A stretch of 64,000 bases of DNA from Nemertoderma westbladi (GCA_032718475.1 JAUCBJ010001948.1:1-64000), one strand, 5' to 3'; counted from the first letter of the stretch, positions 13,701 to 25,308 are shown. The notes: generated by a model from the sequence alone, not told the origin. A program made the numbers and translations.

Positions 13701-16700
13701 TAAAAAAATAATGGATGGGATATATAAGAATACTTCATGAGGGAGGATGGATTCGCTGATGTTTGTTACTTAACTACTGTATATTCTTATAAAGCCTAAT
13801 AAAACTAGAACGCCATCAAAAGGACTTTAAACTAACCTGTCTTACACAGACTACAAAAAACAGATGGGATTGGAAGACGCAAACCAAAAATGACTTGCAT
13901 CAACCAAAAATTGGCCTCCCATATAATGTAACACACATTCGTCTACAAAACAAATCAATCACAATTAGGCGATGTGTGAGATGTTATTATCCTTATCTGC
14001 AACCTGGGAAACGGCCCCGAAGAGCAGTTTATTTTGCTAAGGGGTCTTACTGTATTATATAAATAAAATAAAGAACACTAATTACTGTATTTCTACCTAA
14101 TACATTCTCAGATATCATAATAAAAACATCGGAAGGAACCAATATAATGTACAAGTCTCCTAAGAAAATTGGTTAAATGTTCCAGTCAGTCAACCCAACA
14201 GCTGTTGGTACCCGGCTGGCACCCTGGTTCAGTTTTCTGGTTTTTAGTTTAATCGACAGATGTTGTAAACACCTACTAAACCTTTACATTAGATAGTCTA
14301 AGTTGACGAAAATAGGCCCTAGAGATACGATATGTAAATGATGTACTGATTGACATTGCACTAACTGACTGAATACAGATAGAACAATAATTAACGATAT
14401 AATTTTTATTGTCCGTTTAAATCACTTATGATGTCCTTTTTTTTACTTTTTATGTCCTTCAGAAATTTACAGTTAGGTTCCATGCTACCGGTTTCTCTAC
14501 TGATGTTCTCTCATGCTATCAGTACCGGTATTAGTATATAGAGCACTATTTTGCAGTATTGCTGTATTGTATGTACAGATGTAAGTATAAAGCAGGTATT
14601 TTAGGTATTTTAGTACCGGTACCGGCACCGGTACTGCTGTAGGCCTACTGTGTAGCCTACTATTTATATACGGTAATGGTAGGCCTACCAGCTGACCGAT
14701 TGTGCTAATAAATTTTAAATAACTGGATTGTGGAAAATGTGGAAATTGTAGCCAGAAAATCCAGCCTCTGTAACCCACTCATTTCCTTCAATTAGTTAAA
14801 TGATCGTTTATTGTTTCGGTTAGAAAATCCCGCCTCTGTAACCTGCTCCTTTCCCTGATTTGGTAAAGTGACCGTTTATTGTTTTGGTTAGAAAGGCCCA
14901 CCTCTGTAACCTGCTCCTTTCCTTCATTTTGTAAAGTGACTGTTTATTGTTTTGGTTAGAAAATCCCGCCTCTGTAACCTGCCCCTTTCCCTCAATTAGT
15001 TAAATGCTCGTTTATTGTTTTGGTTAGAAAATCCCGCCTCTGTAACCTGCTCCTTTCCCTCAATTAGTTAAGTGATCGTTTACTGTTTGGTTAGAAAATC
15101 CCGCCTTTGTAACCTGCTCCTTTCCCTCAATTAGTTAAGTGATCGTTTATTGTTTTGGTTAGGAAATCCCGCCTCTGTAACCTGCTCCTTTATCTAAATT
15201 AGTAATGTTATCGTTTATTGTTTTGGTTAGAAAATACCATCTATGTAACCTGCTCCTTTCCTTCATTTGGTAAAGTGATTGTTTATTGTTTTGGTTAGAA
15301 AATCCCGCCTCTGTAACCTGCTCCTTTCCCTGATTTGGTAAAGTGACTGTGTATTATTTTGGTTAGAAAATCCGGCCTTAACCTGCTCCTTTCCATCAAT
15401 TGGTAATTGTTTTTGGCTATAAAATGAGTGTTTTGCTACGTCATGTGGTAATCGATTATCAACAACAACCACAAACTATTAAATTTAGAGTCTTTTACCA
15501 CAGGCGCATATGGAAATCTATCTCATAGTCTATAAATCATGGCCCACTATGGGCCGTATAAATCACGGGCCGACAGACCAGAAATCAACAAATTTTGAAT
15601 GTTTGGCATAGGCATGTTGAAATCAACTGTCTGACAGTCCAGAAATCAGCAGTCTGACAGTTTGAAGAAATACATACATAAAAAGTCATTAAAGGACAAC
15701 AAAAGTCATTAAAGGGACAACAAAAGTCATTATGCACAATTCGTAAAAAAGGAGGACAAAAAAGTCAAATAAAAGGACATAAAAAATCACTGCCATAATT
15801 AATGTACGTAACTCCAATTGACAATTTATAGTAAATGTTGTTCAGCTGTGAAACTCTAGTTGTAGGTATTTAATTTCGCGTTCCATAATGTTGATAGTAT
15901 GCTAATATTTCGAATATCGCACATCGAATCGTTCCCAACTTTTTTATTCAATAACTAGATACTAATTAATAAATAGTCACGTGTTCAATTTTCCAATACA
16001 TGCAAGTGGTTTGAAACCATTTGGTGGTTATACATACATACATACAAACATACACCCAAGGTGTTTTTGCTGGCCTCAGCTTTAGACAATCTAAAGAATG
16101 GTTCTCTATAAGGCCTACAGGGTATACTTTTGTGAGAATTAAATACACATTCATTAATGTCAAAAGGGGATTTAGCAGAAAAATCGCACAGAAAAGTTTA
16201 GTTATGTGGAGGTACTGGAGGCTCCAAAATGGGATAAAGAGAAGTAAAGTGTAAGGTAGACTTTGGCTGTTTATCCAGATAGTTTGCATTATAATGTTTT
16301 TGCAGACAGACCGACAGTAAGAACTATCTCGAATCTCTCGAAAAGTAAAAGTGATCTTACATAGCCGTTTTCCCACTAGTTGATCAGAATATCGCATTTT
16401 AAATTAAATATTTCTGTTCATTCTTTCAGCCGAAACCAAAACCGAAAAGACGAGACGGTAAAGCGAAGTTCAGGAAGTCAATAAGGAAGGTTCTGACAAT
16501 GAATAAACTTGCATCTGGAAAAGCCATAGATCCCAGTAAGTGGGAGAGTTTATGGATAATTAAATTTACGAAAATTAAAAATAAATTAAATTTAAATTTT
16601 ACGGAAAATTTTAATGGAATATCAGTAATTTAAATACCAAAATAGTATTCCGATATCTCATTTATCAACCCGACTAGCACGTCAAGAAATACACACAAAT

Positions 16701-16997
16701 TTTCTTTGATCATAATTTTGTCAAAGTTTTCCAAGTTTTATGTTTAATGATTGAAGTTAATTAACCAATCAACGTGGTTTAAAGCAAAATAGTACGGAAG
16801 TTACTCCCTTGGTTTTGTATATCAATATCATATACGTGAATATATATATATTTTCAGAAACTGGTAATATATACATTTTCAACAAGTTGACGGGTACAAC
16901 TCGTTGGTTGACCACAACAGAGGGAGCAGCTATACAACAAGCCGAAGCTGTGGACGTTTCCAAGGTCAACGACCCCAATCCTCTCAGTAACAAATAA
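7738..16997 (+). CDS. compact cadherin-like type I membrane protein, seven exons, 409 aa
   Basis: Exons: 7738-8065, 8334-8522, 8796-8997, 9971-10089, 13296-13441, 16430-16535, 16858-16997. All junctions are GT-AG and phase-consistent, giving 410 codons including stop. Exon 1 starts at an ATG with a hydrophobic signal segment (LFGCIPWIITILVMFGQGAVA). Exons 1-2 read as one divergent cadherin repeat with LNYE (for LDYE) and a DVNESP end. Exons 3-4 read as a second with DPDR, GELRAAS, a LIDYS strand and HAKDNNGN. Exon 5 is a membrane span (IGIFLIILLALLGALLLAAL) with a stop-transfer IRRWMRR. Exons 6-7 give a short basic tail (PKPKPKRRDGK) and a terminal motif NIYIFNKLTGTTRW resembling half a WW domain. 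No catenin-binding tail is visible, so it is probably a calcium-binding adhesion or receptor protein outside the classical type. The exon 1 donor (GTTTGT) is weak and least certain. Confidence 0.75.
8130..8222 (-). repeat. tRNA-like SINE relic in cadherin intron 1
   Basis: On the minus strand there is a good Pol III B box (AGTTCGATCCC, plus-strand 8167-8180) preceded by a degraded tRNA-like head. The family differs from the 43.8-kb SINE. Old and truncated. Confidence 0.4.
8511..8695 (+). repeat. 31-bp tandem array spanning the exon 2 / intron 2 boundary
   Basis: About six copies of a 31-bp unit (ATATGAGCATGGTAGGTTGC core) follow the 3' end of cadherin exon 2. Potential GTAGGTT donors fall at 8523, 8554, 8585 and 8616; copy five is altered (8647) and copy six has lost the GT. 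The first unit holds the end of exon 2. Use of any later donor would run into a TGA a few codons on, so only the first donor gives an open product. Confidence 0.85.
9402..9612 (+). repeat. 15-bp minisatellite array (GGACAATTCGTACGC)
   Basis: About 13-14 near-perfect copies in cadherin intron 3. The apparent proteins encoded (NCPRT or YELSA repeats on the minus strand) are a by-product of a repeat length divisible by three. Confidence 0.9.
9629..9916. repeat. inverted islands of the 15-bp repeat
   Basis: Single units in the opposite orientation (GGTACGAATTGTTCGGG) occur at about 9629-9660 and 9890-9916, and one in the original orientation at about 9850-9867. The array therefore has inverted as well as direct copies, able to form hairpins in the pre-mRNA. 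Confidence 0.7.
10586..10596. repeat. target-site duplication, left copy, of the intronic LINE
   Basis: TTGAGTATATA here is repeated exactly at 13258-13268, directly flanking the LINE. Confidence 0.9.
10597..13257 (-). mobile_element. 5'-truncated LINE (non-LTR retrotransposon), copy A, in cadherin intron 4
   Basis: Reading on the minus strand, 13243-11804 gives the C-terminal half of an endonuclease-exonuclease-phosphatase nuclease (LGDFNASLHQS, QIDHILFRRKY, SSDHRLIVAKVR) and the reverse transcriptase N-terminus. Then 11880-11344 gives the palm with FVDFFKAFDSVSR and LDFADDLGVLS, and 11250-10633 gives the C-terminal domain with FAGHCFRREDQ. One frameshift lies near 11810-11880 and one in-frame TAA near 11344, so the copy is dead. 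The 3' end carries a (TAG)n tail. It belongs to the LINE type often annotated as craniofacial-development-protein-2-like; I do not assign the clade. Copies B, D and E/F in this window are the same family. Confidence 0.95.
13258..13268. repeat. target-site duplication, right copy, of the intronic LINE
   Basis: TTGAGTATATA, identical to 10586-10596. It places the 5' truncation of the LINE at 13257 and shows that the intron was continuous before insertion. Confidence 0.9.
13442..16429 (+). other. cadherin intron 5, with a 68-bp array and microsatellites
   Basis: No exon recognised. Contains a TACCGGTA-rich stretch at 14600-14640, the 68-bp array described separately, short AAAAGTCATTAAAGGACAACA repeats near 15678-15780, and a CATA microsatellite near 16030. 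Confidence 0.6.
14750..15430 (+). repeat. 68-bp tandem repeat array
   Basis: About ten diverged copies of a unit beginning GGTTAGAAAATCCCGCCTCT and ending in TCGTTTATTGTTTT. Starts at 14818, 14886 and 14954 show the 68-bp period. Later copies vary by a few bases. No coding sense. It may carry a regulatory or replication-slippage history, which cannot be judged from sequence. Confidence 0.9.
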
Positions 16998-17491
16998 GTT
17001 AAACATACTGGATAAGTGGTCGATTCTGTGAAGCAAGCAGTTTATATGATGCGCCAATATCTTAACAAACAATTAAGATTAACTCAAATTTGAAAATTGT
17101 TATGGACATAAATTTATAGACGTTACAGTGAAGTGTTCCAGACGAGTGTTCATTATAAAACACAATAATTAATTAAAATCAAACATTAATTTATTAATAA
17201 AATATACAAACCCTACAGTTGCACAGATGCGTTTCCATGTTGTTCCATCTACAGTAATAATGGCACATTATTAATAATGTACAATATTGTCGCATTGCTC
17301 TTTAGGTGCTGCGCCAAATGTTTTCCCCTATAACCTTTGCGTACCAAAGATAAATTACATAATTTTTTACTTCCAAGGACCAAGAAAAATGTTTTTGATC
17401 GGACCAAGGTTTATTTTGTTATCGTACCGTACCATAGATTTTTATATAAAGAGGATAACCATATTATTACTACAATGTACTTATCCTACCC
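16998..17491. other. 3' flank of the cadherin-like gene
   Basis: AT-rich sequence after the TAA at 16997. AATAAA-type words occur near 17196-17202 (TTAATAAAATA) and could serve polyadenylation. No other gene recognised. Confidence 0.4.
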
Positions 17492-17576
17492 TAAAAGGCG
17501 GCACACTGCCGCCTTTAGCCATTTTCGACATTGAAATCTTTCACCTTTGAACCCCATGGGCGGCACACTGCCGCCT
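17492..17576 (+). repeat. two isolated copies of the GGCGGCA hairpin
   Basis: Two palindromes (GGCGGCACACTGCCGCC) near 17498-17514 and 17561-17577 match the core of the downstream 43-bp array but lie about 60 bp apart with different linkers. Confidence 0.8.
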
Positions 17577-17800
17577 TAATCATTTGTAACATAATTATTT
17601 AATTTAAATTTGTTAAATTGAATTTAAATTTCATGCGATTTCATAAATTATGTAATTTAAAATACCCTCAAACCAATAGGAATCCTTTCAATCAATATTA
17701 AATTAACTTTTCTAGACCAGTTTGTCTTCCTGGCCAATACGAATATGAACTCCATTACTCAGCCCCAGTAGTTATAAGAATGTTACAAGAGGTTTTAAAT

Positions 17801-18070
17801 AAAGGCGGCACCCTGCCGCCCTGGGGGTCAGGATAATATATGTAAAGGCGGCACCCTGCCGCCGTGGGGTTCAGAATAATATATGTAAAGGCGGCACTCT
17901 GCCGCCCTGGGGGTCAGGATAATATATGTAAAGGCGGCACTCTGCCGCCCTGGGGGTCAGGATAATATATGTAAAGGCGGCACTCTGCCGCCCTCGGGGG
18001 TTAAAGTTATAATTATATAAAGGCGGCACATGAATTATTTACAATGAAAAAGGCGGCCGTGTGCTGTCTT
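17801..18070 (+). repeat. 43-bp array of GC hairpins (GGCGGCA-NN-TGCCGCC)
   Basis: Copies start at 17801, 17844, 17887, 17930 and 17973 with an exact 43-bp period. A decayed copy follows at 18018 and a half copy near 18049. Each unit has a perfect 7-bp inverted repeat with a 3-base loop and an AT-rich spacer. The two arms co-vary little because copies are near identical, so stem conservation cannot yet be separated from recent amplification. Confidence 0.9.
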
Positions 18071-20789
18071 TTTAGAGTGTTGATACACAAAAGGATAAAT
18101 CACACATCCCTTCATCATGTTTTGAAAGTGTTATCATTCGATTAAATAATCCTTTAAAAATCAGTACTAATTTCATCACATACAAATAAAAGAGGGGCCG
18201 AATACCCCACCATTTCCACAGTGTAGCTAGTTTAAACACCCCTTCTTTATCTTACTTACGTAGTCGGAGCAACTTCCCAGCGAAAATAAGCGCCAGTGCT
18301 TCCACCTTCAAAACAAATAATCCTCTTGCAGAAAATCACGCAACGGAAGCGTCTTATCGGTAATTGTTCGGCTAGTACCACTACGAGCAGACACGGTAAT
18401 ATCGATTTCAGAAACCAATCCAAATCTTGAATCGTAATCGCTTCCTATACGCGAATGACACTTTGGGATGGAACTTTTTCCGAATATTACTGCCATTTGA
18501 TGGTAGCAAATTTGTTGCAGAAACACTTTTCATAATCTTGGAGGCGACAGGACGGATGGGAACAGGCTTTATTTACATAGTTTTCTTTATTTTTTAATTC
18601 ATCTTGTTTGTCGTAGAATAAATGAATTATCAATAAAAATGGTATATATAACATTTCCGTTCCATCGATATATATACAGTGATATATAAGTCTACATTTA
18701 TTTTTCTCTTCATAGAGTATTTGATATTAAGGTAATGAGAGAGAAGATTCATTGCAAAATATCTAAACATGGACTTATGCTACCTTATGCTACACGACAT
18801 AACTTTCTTCCCAAATTTAGCCAAAACTCGATGGAGATCACTAATTGGTAGATCATTTTTTCACGGCGTCATTCTATTGGTTGCCTTTATTCAAAAACGT
18901 TGAGCACAGGTATTCAGGATTTGCTATTTATATGTTTGAATTTTTGAACAAAATTTAGTAATTGCTAAAGTAATTTAACTTTTTATTAATTGTTTGAGCA
19001 TGGGCCAGTAGGTGAAGACGTAGGCAGGTATAAGCGTTGGTTAGTAAGCCCAACTTAAAACGTTCAGACTTAAACATATTATACTGTGCTCGTACTGCAT
19101 TAGTGTATTATTCAGCAACAGACATCACTCAAGTCACTTCCCATAAAATCACAGCAATGCAGGAGGATAAAATTAACATTTATATCTTATATTAAATTTT
19201 ATTTATATTAAATAATATTACATAATATCATATTACACACGTGTATTGAAATTACAAATGACAGTATACGCAACTCCATGAACTGCTGTACTCCCGGACT
19301 CCCGCCAGTTCCCCATAAATCCATTGCGAATCCATCCGTAATCAACAAATAACTTAGAGCGACAACGGACCTCCAATAATGCCGGTACCCTAAGAGTTTT
19401 TCATAATAGCTCAATAATTTTCCAATGCGCAATGCTACAGCATTATCCGCGATACTATATTATAGCAATACATAGAATAGCAGTAACTCTGACACCATAG
19501 CAATAGGCCTACCCAGTACCCACTATCCCTAGCACCTCAACTTTTCCCAATACAATGGTGTGTCAACAACAATTCCAACAAATTAAAACATAAATTAGAA
19601 ATTATATATTATATTGATAGCTTATTTGCATATAATTGCCTATAAATTTATTATGCGTTCTCCTCCTTATGATTGCATATTGTGTTGTTGGCCTACAATG
19701 TCTTTGTAGTGTTTCCTCTCCATAATTAGGCAGCTGAACGAAATGTCATACTTGCTGAGAATGGGAATACAAATGGTAATGTTGTTATATCAGCCAGCCT
19801 CATAATAATTATTTTATTCAATCACCTATCTATTTACCTCATCACATTCCTCAGAACCTCACAATGTTTTCATTTTACAAGATATTATTGACACAGCATG
19901 CAAGGCAGATCCAATCACTATATCTATACAGTGATAAAAAGTTGACTGTGAAATTGTCAATTGTATTAGGACAATAATTATAATATACAGTAACTGGAAT
20001 AAAAGCTTTTTCCGTGCCAATCAAACTTGCTGGATAATTAGGAAGCAATGCAAAGCTTTCCACTCAACCTACAATAATAAATTGGCGTGACCATGTCAGG
20101 GTTACTTCTTCTGACTGAACCGCTTACTTTGTGTAGCATGTCGGTGTTAGAATGATAAATATAATGTAAACTTTATTTAAAAATTAATCAGATTTACATT
20201 ACATATTCTACTGGTAATGTTTGTTGATTGGTACCCTAGGTTATTCGAAATCTCACATAGTAATAAGCTTAAACTTTTTAATTTCATAGTTTTGGGACAT
20301 TTTTAGATATTAATATTAGGAACCTATTATGTTGGTTATAGTTAATTTCATACACCATCCATGTCAGGCGTTGATTCTCAGCACCCAGTTGAATACTAAC
20401 TTTTAGGCGCCCCCACCCCTAATATATCGTTAGGCTCGTTCAGAATAATAACTTCACTATCCCAGTGTTAAGGGGCCATAAGAAGATTAAATTTGTATCA
20501 AAATTATTATCGAACTATTTTAAATTATCACGTTGTTTTGTGTATAAAATCGAAAAATGTAAGTTGTATATTATAATCTTATAAATCTTAATATATCCAT
20601 AGAGATATCAATACTATGTATAATAAATAGCCAATACAAAGAAAAGTTTCTTAGATTCAGTTACTAATTTTAATTCAGTTAATAATGTTAATTAATTAGT
20701 TTACATTTGTGATAGTAATTAATTAATTAACATTATTACAGTAACTGAATTATAATATGTAATATATATTAAATTATTATTATTTAATT
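18071..20789. other. 2.7 kb without a recognised gene
   Basis: AT-rich. Short frames (18308-18526, 19208-19432 and 19875-20063, all minus) show no motif. A dispersed repeat block near 19050-19110 matches about 6378-6430. A perfect inverted stretch with AATTAATTAACATTATTA-like arms lies near 20680-20740. Confidence 0.5.
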
Positions 20790-21432
20790 TATACTACTAC
20801 TACTAGGTCGAGCGAACTCGGACAGTGGAAATGAGATCCTTCCAGGCTTCCCGATTCTCCATAGTTGTCGCAATTTCGTTTCTCCCAAGTTCAGCATCCC
20901 TTTCTAGTTGATCTATATATGTTATGGCCGGTCGTCCACGACTACGCTTTCCATGAGTTGGTTGCCAGAGAAGTAGATCTGGTATGACCTCGTCTTTACT
21001 TCGCCAGCAGTGCCCATTGAATCTTAATCTGCGTTCACGGAGGGTGGTTGATACAGGTGGTATTGTACCATAAAGCTCGGCGTTTGTCATGTGTTGTCTC
21101 CAGCTGATGTTTAGGGCTGCCCTTAGCAGTTTTGTGTAGCAACCATCAATTCGTTGTTCAAGTGATTTAGTCAGTGTCCAGGTCTCACCCCCGTATAAAA
21201 ATACACTTTCCACTGTGGCTCGAAATAACTTAGTCTTCAGGTGCCTGGAGAGATCTGATTTCCAGATAGTATCCATTTTTGATACAGCTACCCAAGCCTT
21301 TGCTTTCCTAACTTCTATGTCCTTTTTGCTACTCTCTATCCATGATCAAAGGTACTGGAAGTCACCTGCCAGCTTGCCAGCAATGTTCTTGCTACCGCCC
21401 CACCTCATTACAATGCTGTCAACAACTACCAA
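20790..21432 (-). mobile_element. LINE 3' fragment, copy C, a distinct subfamily
   Basis: The minus-strand frame 21276-20803, extended upstream to about 21420 through one in-frame TGA near 21345, reads as a LINE C-terminal domain (LFRATVESVFLYGGETWTL, RRLRFNGHCWRS, LLLWQPTHGKRSRGRP). It is related to but clearly diverged from copies A and B. The 3' end again abuts a TACTACTACTAC tail on the plus strand. It lacks everything upstream of the thumb region, so it is a 5'-truncated dead insertion. Confidence 0.85.
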
Positions 21433-22280
21433 CTACTGTAGCTAGCTAGTGTGGTAACTCACGTTTCTTCTATCTGGAGAGTTCCAGGTTTGATCCCATG
21501 CCTATACTTTTTATGATATTTTTCAACTCGTGATTTTTTATTCATATTGATATTTTCCAATAGGAATGCAACTTTATAATAATAATTTTTATAATAACAT
21601 TGTAATACTAATAATAATATGTATGGGCGATTCTTAACAACAATAATGTATAGTAAGCTATTTGAAAAAGCATGTGACCTGTCAAATTCGATGGTTTTAG
21701 TCTTAAACTTTCTATGACATGTTTCTAGTGACTTATTTTTGCTCTATGAAAGGAATATTTTCAGTAATCCAAGTACTAATTAATATATTGCTGTTATGCA
21801 AATATAGAAACAACGAAACCAAATATTGATAGAACTTCTTCTGTCATCATTTAATGCCTAGAAACACAGGTTGAGTAGATCAATAGTATTTCGATTAATG
21901 CAAGAAGAGATGACACTTCACATGATGACAAGTACAGCATCAACACAGAAGCAAACACTAATGAGCCGGACATTGCCTAGGGAACATCACCGACAGAATG
22001 TGATATGTGGGACACGTAGGTTAGAAGTGCAGCCAGCAGGAAATTTGAATATTGATTATAGTGAATTCATCATATTTTTAATATTATATTTATTGTTATG
22101 AATAATAATCAAAACGTGTTTTCAATAAACAGTTTAAAAACACATTTTCCAAGCATTTATTTACCCCAGGATAGACACAAATTATGATCTGCTCTGTCAT
22201 GTAAGTCCTGCCAATATAGTAGTAGCAATGAATTTTAATGAACGATCTTATCAATACAAATATACTGCTAAATTAAAATA
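21433..22280. other. no gene recognised
   Basis: AT-rich, with one tRNA-like B box (GGTTTGATCCC near 21489) that may be an old SINE scrap. The 76-codon plus-strand frame at 21871-22101 has no family features. Confidence 0.45.
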
Positions 22281-22291
22281 AATGTATTGAA
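22281..22291. repeat. target-site duplication, left copy, of LINE copy B
   Basis: AATGTATTGAA, repeated exactly at 25298-25308. Confidence 0.85.
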
Positions 22292-25200
22292 CTACTACTA
22301 CTAGGATCGGCATGCTGCATTGCAGCTGCATTTTTAAGAATGCTGTGCCGGCTTGTCAACAAAATTGCACCGCCATAACTCCCTATCACCCATGACATTT
22401 GCTAGATCATCCGCATCTTCAAGGCCAGTGTCCTTTAAGATGCGTCTCAAGAAAGTCGTGGACTGTCCACCATGCTTATTCACTCCATGAGGCTGCCAAA
22501 GTACAAGATTATGCACTGGCTGGTCCTCACGGCGAAAGCAATGTCCTGCAAAGCGGAGGCGATTTCGTTCTAGTGTCAATCTTGGGGGAACCAATGAGAC
22601 ACCTCCAGTGTTATATAGTGTCTGGTTGGAGATGTGTGCACTGTACTTGACACAATGAACCCGGCGTAGCATTCTTGTGAACGTGCCATCCAGAGATTTG
22701 GTGTCCTCAGCAGTTAGAGCCCAGCATGGACTCCCGTAGAGGAGTACTGGAACTACTGCTGCTCTAAATAATCGGACCTTAAGTTTCCGATTAATTCTCG
22801 GTGACTTCCAAATCCTCGAAAGCCTATTCAAGGCTGCCCATGCCTTTCCCTTACGTATTCAAAGGTCCTCACCTGACTTCCGGATCCATGATCCCAGGTA
22901 ACAGAAGTCGTCCACATGCTCAAGCATACCATCCTTTGAGCTTATGCTCATCCGATCAGAGACTTGCTGAGGACTTTCAAAGTTAACTGTCAAAATTTTG
23001 GTCTTTCTGGAGTTAATAAAAAAACCAACACTAGAAGCAGCATGTTCGAATCCTATTGTATAGCTTTGCAGCAATTGAGATCAATGAGATTCCCCGAAAA
23101 GAACCATAGAGTGTTAGGTTGCCCTTCTTGGGAACTGGCACCAACTTATTTGTTTTCATTTCTTGTGGGACTCTTGTTGTTCGGTACATGTCTACTATGA
23201 TGGGATAGATGAGCTTTAAACACTCAGGTATTTTAAAGACCTCAGGGGGAACACCATCTACTCCACTGGCACGATTGGTCTTAATGCTCTTTGCAGCAGC
23301 CTTCACTTCTGCTAAGGAGATATCGCCAATGGGAATATCTGGGAGTACAGACTCAGACACTTTTACTTCTATAAAGTTATCAGGCAATACCCTGTCATTA
23401 TTGAGGAGCTTTTCAAAGTGGGCTTTCCAACCATTGAGGCGATCGGCTGGTGATTCAGCCTTAACCTTGGTGGTTGATTGGCTTTTCCGCCCAGTAAGCA
23501 AGTTGATCGATTTCCATGCCTGGGATGATTGCCTGCTGTCGTCAGCATCATTGATGGCATCAACCTGTTGGTTTATTAGCTCCTGTAGATTAACAGAGTA
23601 CTGCCTGTTCAGGGACCTAGATGCAGCCTTAACTGCATTCTTGGCCGCTGTAGTCTGTTTGAGTCGGGACTCTTTCTGCGCCTTATGAAGGTCATTTCGG
23701 CACTTCTTAATTTTGTTGTCAGTCCAGGGGGTCCTTTTCCTGTTTCGAGGGTATACAGGAACTGTTTCTGCAGCTGCTAACGTAACTGCTTCTGTAAAGG
23801 CAATATAGCCCTCACAGTGATCTGCCGCCTCAGAGGCAAGAGCCTCATACCTGTTGCTCAGCTGTAGTGTGAAGCTGGATCTCACACCTGGCTGTTGCAA
23901 CAGAGAGGACCAGTCATGTCGCGGCAAGGCAGATTTCGTTATTCTGCTAGCACGCAGACTAAGTCTTACCTTGGCCACAATAAGGCGGTGATCACTGGAG
24001 AAGGGTCGAAGTGTAAATGCATTACAGTCTTGTATAGAGCTCCTGTATTTCCTACGAAACAGAATATGGTCTATCTGGGACTTGTGACCACTGGGTCCAC
24101 TATGAGTCCATAGCTTTCCAGTTCGCTTCTTGAACTGGGTTCCAGCCGAAAACAATCCATTTCCAGAGATAAAATCCTGAAGATGGACAGAATTTCGGTT
24201 AACACTATTGCTATAGACCCAGGGCGATGTAGGTGATTGATGCAGACTTGCATTAAAGTCTCCCAGGAATGTTAAGAATGCATGCTGATCCACTCCATCT
24301 GTAGCCTCTTATAGATTGTAGATAGCTTGTCTATTTTGTCCAATGCTGCATGTGCAGTTGGATTCATCAATAGACCAATTCCACCATTGCCACTATCATC
24401 TGCTGACGCGAGGGCGAGTCGCCAACCGCCCCCCATGTCCTTAATCAGAACCTCATCAGTCTGGCCAGTCTGCATTCGGTGCTCTTGAACACCCACTGCG
24501 CTAAGAGAAAGCTTATCTGCCAAGGCAGTCAGCTCACCTTGTCGCATTGGGGACCCGAGTGTTAGGGTGTTTACTGAGGCTAGTCTAGTGACTTGCCTCA
24601 GATTCACCAATGGCTTTGTTGGTCGGGGTGGAACATGAGAGTAGCCCCCAACTCCAGAATCCCTCTCCCCATCACAATCTGGCCTCCCTGGTGACCCAGG
24701 GTTTGGGCCAGAAAGGTCATCAGGAAAGGGACTCAAAGAATTGTTGGCTGCTCTCTCTCCAGTAGGGGGTGAGACAGGCAGCCGGTCAGGAGATAACTGA
24801 CGCCTGTGAGGCCGATTATGTCCGGTAATTCCACTGGCCTCTAGTGGCCGGACCTCTGCATTACTAATGTAATCCATAGTGGGGGTTGGGGGGTGCTTTT
24901 TTGCCGAGTCAGCTCTCGGGGCAAATACCACACCATGGTTTGCCATTCCACAGGGTGGGTGTCGCAATGGAGTCAGATATGAGGCCCATCACCCATATCT
25001 ACTCTGGCGCACATGACCCACCATTGGCTGTTGCAGCTCATCTGCTGGGTCATGCCCTGTACCCCTGCTGCCAGGTGCAGGTCGCAGTGAAGTGCACTCA
25101 GAGTGGATATGAGAACACTCTACTCCTGACCAGCCATTGGTAGATCACCATCTGCCTGGTCAGGCCATATACCCCTGCAGCCAAGTATATTGGTCCTTAA

Positions 25201-25297
25201 TCCAGGACCAAGGGCATCCTTATTCCAGAACGAAGGGGGTCCTAGTTACAGGACCAGAGTTGCCCTAGTAAGAGGGTCTATGCAGCTGTATTGCAGC
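22292..25297 (-). mobile_element. LINE copy B: both ends present, two internal deletions
   Basis: The 5' end is at about 25297 and the 3' (TAG)n tail at 22292. The minus strand shows a 5' UTR with two related monomers. Frame 24967-24272 gives the nuclease N-terminus (LADKLSLSAVGVQEHRMQTG). Frame 24293-23031 gives the rest of the nuclease and the RT N-terminus, and 22831-22334 the C-terminal domain. Compared with copy A, about 560 bp are missing at about 23046, removing the FADD catalytic core. Compared with copy F, roughly 170 bp are missing near 24300 inside the nuclease. Exact 11-bp target duplications flank it. It is dead, but defines the full extent of the family. Confidence 0.95.
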
Positions 25298-25308
25298 AAT
25301 GTATTGAA
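25298..25308. repeat. target-site duplication, right copy, of LINE copy B
   Basis: AATGTATTGAA, identical to 22281-22291. It shows that copy B reaches the natural 5' end of the family. Confidence 0.85.

Noticed and set aside
14750-15430. CRISPR array
   Set aside because: Direct tandem units without spacers, in a eukaryotic intron. The same applies to the 43-bp, 31-bp and 27-bp arrays.
21871-22101. Plus-strand 76-codon frame as a gene
   Set aside because: No domain, no splice context and low-complexity ends. It fits chance expectation.
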